DNA of 64,000 nucleotides from Actinomycetota bacterium (GTDB taxonomy: Bacteria; Actinomycetota; AC-67): the NCBI GenBank assembly GCA_041658565.1, contig JBAZZY010000001.1, positions 62,001 through 126,000 of the forward strand, given 5' to 3'. A model generated the notes under the pieces. That model was not told the origin of the DNA and did no database searches. It worked only from the letters and a program-made list of their open reading frames with translations. Below, one piece after another: positions 36,132-44,124 of this stretch (position 1 is its first letter; the number at the start of each line of letters is the position of its first letter). The translations under genes were made by a program, and so were the position numbers.

Positions 36132-36138
36132 GGGCACG

Positions 36139-36144
36139 AGGATA
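36139..36144 (-). promoter_or_regulatory. -10 hexamer of the SCP2-like gene (leaderless)
   Basis: TATCCT on the minus strand, seven bases before GTG 36131. Confidence 0.45.
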
Positions 36145-36186
36145 CCAAGCGCGCCCGGGCGCGCGGGCCCCGGCCGCCGGACGGCG

Positions 36187-36192
36187 TATAGT
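36187..36192 (+). promoter_or_regulatory. -10 hexamer of the tlyA-nadK-ste operon (leaderless)
   Basis: TATAGT, seven bases before ATG 36200; the small gene there is the head of the operon. Confidence 0.55.
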
Positions 36193-36199
36193 TGGTTCG

Positions 36200-36328
36200 A
36201 TGGATGAACCCCGGATCGATAATGAACTGGAGCGCATTGCGCAGCTTCCGCTCGACCAGCGTGCGGCCGAACTTGAGGTGATCGAGCAGGGTTTGCGCGC
36301 CTCGCTCGACGACGCTCCGAAGGCGTGA
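36200..36328 (+). CDS. 42-residue acidic protein upstream of tlyA
   Basis: MDEPRIDNELERIAQLPLDQ begins an all-helical, acidic protein of 42 residues. It overlaps tlyA by four bases and heads the operon. A small protein also lies between the HAD phosphatase and tlyA in mycobacteria (Rv1693), so it is likely real. No function known; it could be a partner or a translational coupler of TlyA. Confidence 0.7.
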   Translation: MDEPRIDNELERIAQLPLDQRAAELEVIEQGLRASLDDAPKA

Positions 36329-36969
36329 ATCCCGGGGAGGTGGCCCTCCGGATGGGCCGGTTCGTGTCGCGCGGGGGCGAGAAGCTCGACGGAGCGCTGC
36401 GCGTGCTCGAGTTGGACGTCGCAGGTATGCGCGCGCTGGACGCCGGTGCGGCGACCGGCGGCTTCACTCACTGTCTGCTTTCGCGCGGGGTCGTCTCGGT
36501 TGTTGCTGTGGACGTGGCTTACGGCCAACTGGCGTGGGAACTGCGCACCGACCCAAGGGTGCAGGTCGTGGAGCGCACCAATGTCCGAAATCTCACGGCG
36601 GAATCCGTTGGAGGCGTGGTCGATCTGGTCGTCGCCGACTTGTCGTTCATCTCGCTGGCGGTCGTCGCCGATGCTCTGGTGTCGGTTGCCGGGGAGGGAG
36701 GGCGGTTGCTCGTCATGGTGAAGCCGCAGTTCGAGCTTCCTCGTGCCCGGGTTCCCCGTGGCGGCGTGGTGCGCGCGCCTGAGGACTGGAGTGCCGCCGC
36801 CCGTTCGGTGGCCGATGCGTACCGCGCGCGCGGATGCGTTCTTCTCGGGGCCGCTCCGTCGTCGTTGACAGGTCCTAAGGGGAACCGAGAGTTCTTCCTT
36901 CTATTCGGACGCGAGGGTGTCGACGCCTCCGATGAGGTTATCGATGCGGCGATAGAGGCTGCGCCGTGA
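36325..36969 (+). CDS. tlyA: TlyA-type rRNA 2'-O-methyltransferase lacking the S4 domain
   Basis: 214 residues; normal TlyA is about 270 with an N-terminal S4 RNA-binding domain of about 60 residues, absent here. The protein starts at GTG 36325 almost directly at the methyltransferase linker (FVSRGGEKL). SAM site LDAGAATGGFTHCLL, then VDVAYGQLAWELRTDPRV, ERTNVRNL and VADLSFISL; catalytic Lys region VMVKPQFE. In mycobacteria TlyA methylates 16S and 23S rRNA and confers capreomycin susceptibility. Substrate choice without S4 is uncertain. It overlaps nadK by four bases. Confidence 0.88.
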   Translation: MNPGEVALRMGRFVSRGGEKLDGALRVLELDVAGMRALDAGAATGGFTHCLLSRGVVSVVAVDVAYGQLAWELRTDPRVQVVERTNVRNLTAESVGGVVDLVVADLSFISLAVVADALVSVAGEGGRLLVMVKPQFELPRARVPRGGVVRAPEDWSAAARSVADAYRARGCVLLGAAPSSLTGPKGNREFFLLFGREGVDASDEVIDAAIEAAP

Positions 36970-37823
36970 AGCGAGTCGGGATCGTGCTGCACGGTGCCCG
37001 TCCGGAGGCTGCAGCGACTGCGGGCAGGCTCGCGGAACTCTTGCGCGCACAATCGATTGAAGTCGTCGCACTGGAGAGCGATGCCGCGCGCGTGCCGGGG
37101 TCCACGGTGACACCCGTCACTGAATTCTCCGACGACTTGGATCTGGTGTTTGTGCTCGGAGGGGATGGGACGCTGCTTCGTGCGGCGGAAATGGTCGGAC
37201 CCCGCGGAGTGCCGCTGCTAGGGGTGAACTTTGGCGGTCTCGGCTTCTTGTCGGCGATCGAGCGAGGAGATCTGGAGTCCGAACTGGTTCACATCCTCGA
37301 GGGCGGCTTCCACGTCGAGGATCGGATGGTGCTGGCGGGGGAGATCGTCGACGGCGAGCGAACGACGCCGGTGTGGGCCATGAACGACGTCATCATCGAG
37401 AAGGCGTCGATTGGTCGCGCGATCAAGCTGGCGGTGTCGATCGGGGGCGAACCGTTTGTTTCTATTGCCGCCGACGGCATCATTATTGCGACGCCGACCG
37501 GCTCGACGGCGTACTCGTTCTCGGCGGGCGGCCCGGTGGTTTCACCGAAGATCGACTGCTTGATCGTTACGCCGGTCTCGCCGCACGGCCTGTTCCGAGC
37601 GCCGGTGATCGTCCCGCCCGATGAAGAGGTGCTGATCAACGTCCTTCCGGCCCTCGACGTAGGAGGACTTTCGGCTGACGGCCAGGAAGCGGTCGCGCTG
37701 TCGGCGAACGCTCAGATTCGGCTTCGCGCGCAGGCGCGCGGGGTGCGACTGGCAACGATCGATTCGACCCCGTTCTGGCGGATGGTTCACAGGAAGTTTG
37801 AGCTTCCCGGAGGACGGCGCTGA
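36966..37823 (+). CDS. nadK: NAD kinase
   Basis: 285 residues. Makes NADP from NAD. The catalytic GGDGTLLRAAE motif, LGVNFGGLGFLS, and TPTGSTAYSFSAGGP are all present. GTG 36966 overlaps the tlyA stop by four bases, as in mycobacteria. There recN usually follows; here the next gene is steA, two bases on. Confidence 0.96.
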   Translation: MKRVGIVLHGARPEAAATAGRLAELLRAQSIEVVALESDAARVPGSTVTPVTEFSDDLDLVFVLGGDGTLLRAAEMVGPRGVPLLGVNFGGLGFLSAIERGDLESELVHILEGGFHVEDRMVLAGEIVDGERTTPVWAMNDVIIEKASIGRAIKLAVSIGGEPFVSIAADGIIIATPTGSTAYSFSAGGPVVSPKIDCLIVTPVSPHGLFRAPVIVPPDEEVLINVLPALDVGGLSADGQEAVALSANAQIRLRAQARGVRLATIDSTPFWRMVHRKFELPGGRR

Positions 37824-37825
37824 CC

Positions 37826-39031
37826 ATGGCGGCCGGAATGCGGCTGCGGAAGGGCCGAGAGCGACCTCGCCGCCGCTTGCGCGGAATTCGTTCCGAGTCG
37901 GGTGTCGTTGTCGGCGTGGCGCGGATCGACCACCGGACAAAGAACCTGCTGCATCGGGTGCGTCCGGGCGAGATTGCCGTGATCCTTCACGAGGATTTGG
38001 ACCAAGCCTCTGCTGAAGGGCTCGTCGAAAGGGGTGTCGCGGCCGTTCTGAACTGCCATCGCTCGATTACAGGTCGCTACCCCAACGCCGGCCCGTTGGT
38101 TCTGGCGCGCGCCGGCATTCTGCTGGTCGACAACGTGGGCGAGGGGATTCTCGAGGCCATTCGCGACGGGGACCCGATTGAGATCAGAGGGGATGCGGTC
38201 TACCGCGAGGCCGTCGCCGTCGGTCGCGGCACCCGACTGGAGGGCGCGGAACTCGATCGAGCCATGAGCGCGGCGCAGGCGTCGATGGGGGATCAGCTCG
38301 AGCGTTTCGTGCGCAACACGATGGAGTACTTGCAGGCAGAGCGGGATCTCGTCTTGCGTGGGGAAGGCTTGCCCAAGCTGCGAACGCGGATCGAAGGCCG
38401 GCACGCGGTTGTGGTCGTTCGAGGGAACGAGCACCGCGAGGACCTCAGGACGCTTCGGAGCTATATCGCGGACATGCGGCCGGCACTGATCGCCGTCGAT
38501 GGGGCTGCCGATGCGTTGATCGAAGAGGGGTTGCACCCGGACGTGATTATCGGAGACATGGATTCGGTTTCCACCGGCGCGCTCACTTGTGGCGCCGAGA
38601 TCGTCGTTCACGCGTACGCGGACGGGCGCGCGCCGGGCCTGGAGCGAGTGCAGGGACTCGGCGTTGATGCGCACGTATTCCCCAGTGCGGGAACGAGCGA
38701 GGACATTGCACTGCTGATGGCCTACGAGAACGGCGCCGAGTTGATCGTGGCGGTGGGCGCACACGACAACCTGGTCGAGTTCTTGGACAAGGGACGAGCA
38801 GGGATGGCGAGCACGTTCGTCACGCGGCTGAAAGTCGGTCCCAAACTCGTGGATGTCAAAGGAGTGAATCGCTTGTATCGCACGCAGGTGCGCACGCGTG
38901 ACATGCTGATCCTCGTTGGATCGGCACTGGTTGCAATGCTCGCCGCGGCATTCGCGTCCCCGGGGCTTCACCTGTGGGCACGTCTCGTCGCCGATTGGTT
39001 CCGGAACGTCTTCCACTCCATCGTCGGATGA
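37826..39031 (+). CDS. steA: SteA-like membrane-anchored protein
   Basis: 401 residues. A thiamine pyrophosphokinase-like fold is seen in the centre (VDGAADALIEEGLHPDVIIG, then DMDSVSTG). A single membrane segment lies near the C-terminus (about 362-385, LILVGSALVAMLAAAF), with a short tail. Matches mycobacterial Rv1697/corynebacterial SteA, which works with SteB in cell-envelope and septal peptidoglycan hydrolase control. Overlaps steB by four bases. Confidence 0.85.
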   Translation: MAAGMRLRKGRERPRRRLRGIRSESGVVVGVARIDHRTKNLLHRVRPGEIAVILHEDLDQASAEGLVERGVAAVLNCHRSITGRYPNAGPLVLARAGILLVDNVGEGILEAIRDGDPIEIRGDAVYREAVAVGRGTRLEGAELDRAMSAAQASMGDQLERFVRNTMEYLQAERDLVLRGEGLPKLRTRIEGRHAVVVVRGNEHREDLRTLRSYIADMRPALIAVDGAADALIEEGLHPDVIIGDMDSVSTGALTCGAEIVVHAYADGRAPGLERVQGLGVDAHVFPSAGTSEDIALLMAYENGAELIVAVGAHDNLVEFLDKGRAGMASTFVTRLKVGPKLVDVKGVNRLYRTQVRTRDMLILVGSALVAMLAAAFASPGLHLWARLVADWFRNVFHSIVG

Positions 39032-39963
39032 TCAACCTTCGCTATCACATTGTGTCGCTCATCGCGGTGTTCCTTGCGCTTGCGTTGGGAGTGATCGCGG
39101 GCACGACCGTCGTTGATCAAGGGCTGGTCCGGAACCTGCGCCGCCTCGGGAACTCGCTCCGAGATCAGCAGAACGCGCTGCGCGAGCAAAACAGTGAGTT
39201 CAAGCGTGAAATCGCGTTGTGGGACAGATTCGCGGACGCTCTGGTTCCCGGACTCATGCAGGATCGGCTGAAGGGTAAGCGCGTCGTGCTGCTGGTGGCC
39301 GACGGCCTGAAAGGTGAAACGCCGGGCGACGTTTCCGACGCGATTGTGACCGCGGGGGGAATTCCTTCCGGCCGTATCGAGTTCTCCGCGAAGTGGCGAC
39401 TCGACGACCGAACCTCGCGCGAGCAACTGGCCCTGGCTCTGCGGCTTCCCGCGGACGCCGAAGTCCCGGATCTTCTCGAAGCCGCGGCGTCGCAGATCGC
39501 CGCTCGTCTCGTGGCTCCCGGGGACGTTCGTTCCGAAGGTGATGTGATTGGATCGCTCGTGCGGAGCGGCTTTGCGGACGTGACGGGTGACGCCGGTCGG
39601 ATCTTTCCTTCCAAGGGGTCGCTGATCGTCTACATGGCCTCCGGGGCTCGGGCGGAGAACCCGTCGCCGGACGAGTTCGTCCTGCCATTGCTGCGTGCTG
39701 TTGCCGCGCGGGTGCCGACTGCGCTGGCCGAACCGCTGTCCTCCGTGAAATCGCTGGCCGAATTGGTCCGGCAGGACCGGGATTTGGGAGCGCGCGTTGT
39801 GACCGTCGACCATGCAGACACACTCCCGGGCCTGCTGGCACTCGTCTCGGGACTCAGGGATCTTGCCGCAGGGAAGCGCGCCGTCGCGTACGGCGTACGA
39901 CGCGGGGCAAGCGCAATCGCGCCTGTTCCTGCGCCGACTCCGGTCCCGACCGGTAAAGCGTGA
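39028..39963 (+). CDS. steB: SteB/MctB family envelope protein
   Basis: 311 residues. N-terminal membrane segment (about 5-28, IVSLIAVFLALALGVIAGT), a coiled coil about 35-60, then an extracytoplasmic domain. Family of mycobacterial Rv1698 (MctB, first described as a copper transport protein) and corynebacterial SteB. The C-terminus is Pro- and Ala-rich. ATG overlaps steA, and its stop overlaps the GT2 gene by four bases, so the order steA-steB-GT2 is tightly coupled. Confidence 0.87.
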   Translation: MINLRYHIVSLIAVFLALALGVIAGTTVVDQGLVRNLRRLGNSLRDQQNALREQNSEFKREIALWDRFADALVPGLMQDRLKGKRVVLLVADGLKGETPGDVSDAIVTAGGIPSGRIEFSAKWRLDDRTSREQLALALRLPADAEVPDLLEAAASQIAARLVAPGDVRSEGDVIGSLVRSGFADVTGDAGRIFPSKGSLIVYMASGARAENPSPDEFVLPLLRAVAARVPTALAEPLSSVKSLAELVRQDRDLGARVVTVDHADTLPGLLALVSGLRDLAAGKRAVAYGVRRGASAIAPVPAPTPVPTGKA

Positions 39964-40646
39964 GCGCCACAGACAGACCGGCGGTTGTAGCGCTCGTGCC
40001 TGCTCGCGAGGAGGCCCAGCGCATCTCGGTGACCGTGCAAACCCTGCTCGGGATCGCAGGCGTAGATGGCGTCGTGGTTATAGACGATGCATCGACCGAC
40101 GGCACTGCAGCCGCGGCCGCGGCCGCCGGCGCCCGCGTGCTAAGGCTCAAGCGTCGCCTCGGGAAAGGGGGTGCGCTCGCCTACGGTCTTGGCCGGATCC
40201 AGGCCGACCTCGTACTGCTCATCGACGCAGACCTGGGTGAGAGCGCTGGTGTTGCGGCGGCTCTCCTGGATCCGCTCCTGCGAGGTGAGGCCGACATGTC
40301 TGTGGCTTGTCCGCCGGTGACGGGTCCGAGTGGATTCGGCCTGGTGGAGGGTTTTGCGCGATGGGGAATCGAGCGCCTGACTGGGCGTCGCATGGAGCGA
40401 CCTCTGTCGGGCCAGCGTGCGGTACGCGGGGAGATGTTGCGCGCGGTGGCACTCGCCCCGAGATTCGGTATCGAAGTCGGGCTGACTGTGGATGTGCTGC
40501 GTCGGGGGGGAAGAGTGGTCGAGGTCCCGTTCGAGATCTCCCACGCCCGCACCGGGCGGGACGTGCGGGGGTTCCGTCATCGGGGTCGCCAAGGGTGGGA
40601 CATCTTCTGCGTGCTGACGCGCCGGGCCATTAGGCGCGGGGCGTGA
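39960..40646 (+). CDS. Glycosyltransferase family 2 (polyprenyl-phosphate type)
   Basis: 228 residues. GT-A fold: VALVPAREEAQRI, VVVIDDASTDGT, and LVLLIDADLG (the metal-binding DxD). No membrane segment, so it acts at the inner face of the membrane, probably adding sugar to a lipid carrier. It is coupled to steB upstream (GTG overlap) and sits seven bases before the MraY-like gene, suggesting a joint role in envelope polymer synthesis (inference). Confidence 0.85.
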   Translation: MSATDRPAVVALVPAREEAQRISVTVQTLLGIAGVDGVVVIDDASTDGTAAAAAAAGARVLRLKRRLGKGGALAYGLGRIQADLVLLIDADLGESAGVAAALLDPLLRGEADMSVACPPVTGPSGFGLVEGFARWGIERLTGRRMERPLSGQRAVRGEMLRAVALAPRFGIEVGLTVDVLRRGGRVVEVPFEISHARTGRDVRGFRHRGRQGWDIFCVLTRRAIRRGA

Positions 40647-40653
40647 TAGACAG

Positions 40654-41505
40654 ATGACTATGGGTTCTGTGATCCTGGCGGTTGCGTGCGGATTCGTCGG
40701 AGCGGCGGTGTCGCGCCGCGCCGCAATGTACATCGCCGCGGGCGCGGGGCCGACACGCGCGAACTACCGTGGTATCGCGCTGCCGTCGGCTGCGGGATTC
40801 GCCGTCGTTCTCGGGTTTCTGGCCGGGGCGGCGCTCCCCGCCGTTATTCGCGCGTTCACCCAGGCGTCCGCCTCGATCACGACCACCGCCGGAATTTCGG
40901 TGAGTTGTGTCGCCGGGGTGCTTGGCTTCGCGCTTCTGGGATTGTGGGACGATCTCGCGGGCAGTGCAGGCGAACGCGGGTGGCGCGCGCACGCTCGCGC
41001 CCTCGGCCGAGGGCGGCCCTCATCGGGAGCGATCAAGCTCGGTGGAGGAATCGCGCTCGCGCTGCTGGTCGCGGCACCGATGGGCCGCGGCACGCTGTGG
41101 ACACTGGTCGACGCCGCGGTCGTGGCCATGGCTGCGAACCTGTGGAATCTGTTCGATCTGCGTCCGGGGCGGGCGTGCAAGATCTTCGTCGTCGCGGCGA
41201 TCCCACTCATGGTCGTAGCGGGAACCGCGACGCCGCTCCTCGCCGCAGGGCTGGGCGCGGTGGTCGCATTCTTGCCGTTTGACCTGCGAGAACGAACGAT
41301 GCTCGGAGATGTCGGTGCGAATGCGTTGGGTGCCCTCGTGGGATGGGTAACGGTCCTTTCCGGATCACCGACGGCCCGCGTGAGCGCTCTGTCCGCACTG
41401 GCGTTGATGCACTTGGTCGCGGACCGGCCCGGCCTGTCGAGAATCATCAGCGCCGTTCCGCCGCTTCGCGCATTCGACCTTACCGGCCGGGTTCGCGAAC
41501 CCTAG
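40654..41505 (+). CDS. MraY/WecA-like membrane sugar-phosphate transferase
   Basis: 283 residues, very hydrophobic, about nine membrane segments. Family marks: GLWDDLAG (aspartate pair), NLWNLFDLRPGRACK and MLGDVGANALGAL. Such enzymes move a sugar 1-phosphate onto undecaprenyl phosphate. It is too short and divergent to be the main MraY. ATG 40654 is used (GTG or second ATG two codons on also possible). With steA, steB and GT2 it forms a four-gene envelope cluster. Confidence 0.82.
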   Translation: MTMGSVILAVACGFVGAAVSRRAAMYIAAGAGPTRANYRGIALPSAAGFAVVLGFLAGAALPAVIRAFTQASASITTTAGISVSCVAGVLGFALLGLWDDLAGSAGERGWRAHARALGRGRPSSGAIKLGGGIALALLVAAPMGRGTLWTLVDAAVVAMAANLWNLFDLRPGRACKIFVVAAIPLMVVAGTATPLLAAGLGAVVAFLPFDLRERTMLGDVGANALGALVGWVTVLSGSPTARVSALSALALMHLVADRPGLSRIISAVPPLRAFDLTGRVREP

Positions 41506-41561
41506 CCGCGTCAGCTTGGCTGGTGGTGCTTTCGTTCCTGCGGTGACCGTTCTCCCACGAG

Positions 41562-42221
41562 CTAGGTTCTCGGCGATCCAAGGACGTACGGAGAGTCCAT
41601 GTCCGCCAAGTCGGCTGCGTTGCCTGAGATTAGTCCGGCACCTACGTATGTGGCGATCCCCTGGAACAGGTCAACCTCATCTAGGACTGCTCCGTCGACT
41701 GCTACGGTCACGTCTCCCGCCTTGAGGTCCTGACGGCGAACGGACGCCGTGATTGTGTTCTCGATGTCATCTACTGAGACGGTCACTTCGGCGCCGGGGA
41801 TGTCTTCGCACTGCACGAGCGTTTCCCCCGTCGTGGTGCAGTTCCCTTGGAGGTTCCCGCCTCCCCGCCCAACTTCTGGGGTGTACGCGCGCGCCCTCAG
41901 CGAGAACGCCTGGGGGTCCTTGTCGTCGTCGGGCACGTCGAGCGTGAATTCCCAGTAGTAGTGGATGATTTCCGGGACGCCGCCGGTGCCGTCCGGAATG
42001 TCGACGACTTGCCATGTGAAGGTCAGCGCATCGTCGGTTTCGCCGATGTAGCCGGCGATCAGGTCCTGTGCCTCCGGAGTGGCCTCAGCGAGCAGCACCG
42101 AGTCGAGCGTGTCGTCCTCGAAGACCTGGACGGGCGCCAGCGTTCCCGCGGCGTGGGCGGTCGGTACGGCAAGGATGGCGGTGCACAGGGCGGCAACCGC
42201 AAGCTTGACTGTCGTGCGCAT
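41562..42221 (-). CDS. Secreted protein of unknown function
   Basis: 219 residues. Signal peptide with Arg-Thr-Thr-Val-Lys start, a hydrophobic core and AHA cleavage at about 25. The mature part is acidic, beta-rich in appearance, with two cysteines about 12 residues apart (NCTTTGETLVQCED), likely a disulfide. No family recognised. ATG 42221 is preceded by GGGGG; the frame is open further upstream but without signal character. It is convergent with the MraY-like gene and divergent from pyrG. Confidence 0.75.
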   Translation of the reverse strand: MRTTVKLAVAALCTAILAVPTAHAAGTLAPVQVFEDDTLDSVLLAEATPEAQDLIAGYIGETDDALTFTWQVVDIPDGTGGVPEIIHYYWEFTLDVPDDDKDPQAFSLRARAYTPEVGRGGGNLQGNCTTTGETLVQCEDIPGAEVTVSVDDIENTITASVRRQDLKAGDVTVAVDGAVLDEVDLFQGIATYVGAGLISGNAADLADMDSPYVLGSPRT

Positions 42222-42363
42222 TTGAAAACCCCCGATGTCTGTGTGTTCAGTGCCTAATTCGTCACGGATAAGAGGAATTCCTCCCGGCGCGACGGACCGT
42301 CCGGCGCTGGGCAAGCGTGGGGGAGACCACCTCCGCCGCTGTAGCCCGACCCCCCGTTGTCTG

Positions 42364-42369
42364 TTAGAT
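42364..42369 (+). promoter_or_regulatory. -10 hexamer of pyrG
   Basis: TTAGAT; transcription would start around 42371-42377 (GAGGTCCC), i.e. right at the attenuator hairpin. Confidence 0.5.
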
Positions 42370-42374
42370 TGAGG

Positions 42375-42410
42375 TCCCGTAGGCAGAAGGCGACCTGCGG
42401 GAGTTTTTTT
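42375..42410 (+). terminator. pyrG leader attenuator
   Basis: A perfect 9-bp stem (TCCCGTAGG / CCTGCGGGA, one wobble) with a 10-base loop, then GTTTTTTT. It ends directly on the GTG of pyrG. GGGAG of the 3' arm is also the Shine-Dalgarno and the seven Ts are the spacer, so the hairpin can block both transcription and ribosome loading. Confidence 0.8.
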
Positions 42411-44054
42411 GTGGCGAAACACATCTTTGTAACAGGCGGCGTTTCCTCCAGTTTGGGCAAAGGCCTAACTGCGGCCTCGCTCGGCCGGCTTCTCAAGGCC
42501 CGCGGGCTCCGGATCGTGATGCAGAAGCTCGATCCCTACATCAACGTCGACCCCGGAACGATGAACCCGTTCCAGCACGGGGAGGTGTTCGTCACCGACG
42601 ATGGGGCCGAGACCGATCTGGATCTCGGGCACTACGAGCGATTCATCGACGAGAACCTCTCGCGGGACTCCAGCGTGACGACCGGACTGGTCTACCGCAC
42701 CGTGATTGAGCGGGAGCGCAGAGGGGAGTTCCTCGGGGCGACGGTCCAGGTGATCCCGCACATCACGGAGGAGATCAAGAGCAGGATCCGACGGCTTGCG
42801 ACGGAAGAGGTCGACATCGTGATCACCGAGGTTGGTGGAACCGTCGGCGATATCGAGAGCCTGCCGTACCTGGAGGCAATCCGTCAGTTCCGTCACGACA
42901 TCGGCCGCGAGAACGTCTTCTATCTCCACGTGTCCTTGGTTCCCTACATTGGGCCGACCGGCGAGCTTAAGACCAAGCCGACGCAGCATTCGGTCGCGGA
43001 GTTGCGGTCGATTGGTATTCAGCCGGACGCCATCGTGTGTCGCTCCGACCGACCTCTGACCCCCGGCCTCAAGAAGAAGATCGCGCAGTTCTGCGATGTC
43101 GAGGTCGAGGGAGTCGTCGCAGCGCAGGATGCGGCGAGTATTTACGAGATACCGCTGGTGTTGCTCGAGGAGAAGCTGGATCAGTTCGTCCTGCGCCGCC
43201 TCGGAGTGCAGGCCGAGGAGCCGGATCTCGCGGATTGGAGGGAACTTCTCCGCAAGATCGAGACGGCGTCTCGGCCGGTCCGCATCGCGATCGTGGGGAA
43301 GTATGTGACGCTTGCCGATAGCTATCTGTCGGTGGTGGAGGCCGTGAAGCACGCGGCGTTTCACCATGGAGGGAAGCTGGAGATCGTTTGGGTTGCGTCG
43401 GACGACGTGGAGACTCCGGACGCTGACTGCTTGGACGGGGTCGACGGGATCGTGGTCCCCGGGGGGTTCGGCGTTCGGGGGATCGAAGGGAAGCTGAACG
43501 CGATTCGCTTCGCGCGGGAGAGGCAGGTTCCGTTCCTGGGTCTATGCCTTGGGTTGCAGTGCGCCGTGATTGAGTTCGCGCGCAACGTCGGAGGGCTGGA
43601 GGGAGCGAACTCATCCGAGTTCGATGCAACAACGCCTCATCCCGTGATCGACCTGATGCACGAGCAGCACGACCTATCTCACAAAGGCGGCACGATGCGT
43701 CTTGGGCTCTGGGTGTGCCGCTTACTGGAGGGGTCCCGCGCGCGCCGGGCGTACGGCGAGGAGATCATTCTCGAACGGCACCGCCACCGGTACGAGGTGA
43801 ACAACAGGTACCGCAGGCAACTAGAGGCCGCGGGTTTGACCGTTAGCGGCACCACTGTCGACGGGAAGCTCGTCGAAGTTGTGGAAATCCGCGATCATGC
43901 GTTCTTCGTTGCGTCACAGTTCCACCCTGAGTTCAAGAGCAGGCCGACCCGTCCCCACCCGCTGTTTCGCGACTTCGTCGGTGCGGCCCTCGCTCGGGCG
44001 GAATCTGTCGCCGGGGTCCTGCCGCTGCCGTCGGCTGAATCCGCGTCGCACTAG
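42411..44054 (+). CDS. pyrG: CTP synthase
   Basis: 547 residues. Makes CTP from UTP using glutamine. N-terminal synthase domain about 1-270 with VTGGVSSSLGKGLTA, and C-terminal glutamine amidotransferase domain about 290-535 with the catalytic Cys in GLCLGLQCAV and the His/Glu in SQFHPEF. GTG 42411 matches the family start (VAKHIFVTGG). Expression should be set by the attenuator in the 40-base leader. Confidence 0.97.
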   Translation: MAKHIFVTGGVSSSLGKGLTAASLGRLLKARGLRIVMQKLDPYINVDPGTMNPFQHGEVFVTDDGAETDLDLGHYERFIDENLSRDSSVTTGLVYRTVIERERRGEFLGATVQVIPHITEEIKSRIRRLATEEVDIVITEVGGTVGDIESLPYLEAIRQFRHDIGRENVFYLHVSLVPYIGPTGELKTKPTQHSVAELRSIGIQPDAIVCRSDRPLTPGLKKKIAQFCDVEVEGVVAAQDAASIYEIPLVLLEEKLDQFVLRRLGVQAEEPDLADWRELLRKIETASRPVRIAIVGKYVTLADSYLSVVEAVKHAAFHHGGKLEIVWVASDDVETPDADCLDGVDGIVVPGGFGVRGIEGKLNAIRFARERQVPFLGLCLGLQCAVIEFARNVGGLEGANSSEFDATTPHPVIDLMHEQHDLSHKGGTMRLGLWVCRLLEGSRARRAYGEEIILERHRHRYEVNNRYRRQLEAAGLTVSGTTVDGKLVEVVEIRDHAFFVASQFHPEFKSRPTRPHPLFRDFVGAALARAESVAGVLPLPSAESASH

Positions 44055-44100
44055 GGTTCTGACCGGGTCCTGCCGCTGCAGTTTCGCCGGCGGGCGCCGG

Positions 44101-44106
44101 TAGGAT
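44101..44106 (+). promoter_or_regulatory. -10 hexamer of ald
   Basis: TAGGAT; an inverted repeat CCGGCG-GG-CGCCGG (44087-44100) lies just before it and could be an operator. The leader of about 12 bases holds AGGAGG. Confidence 0.4.
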
Positions 44107-44124
44107 GCTCCACAGGAGGCCCAG

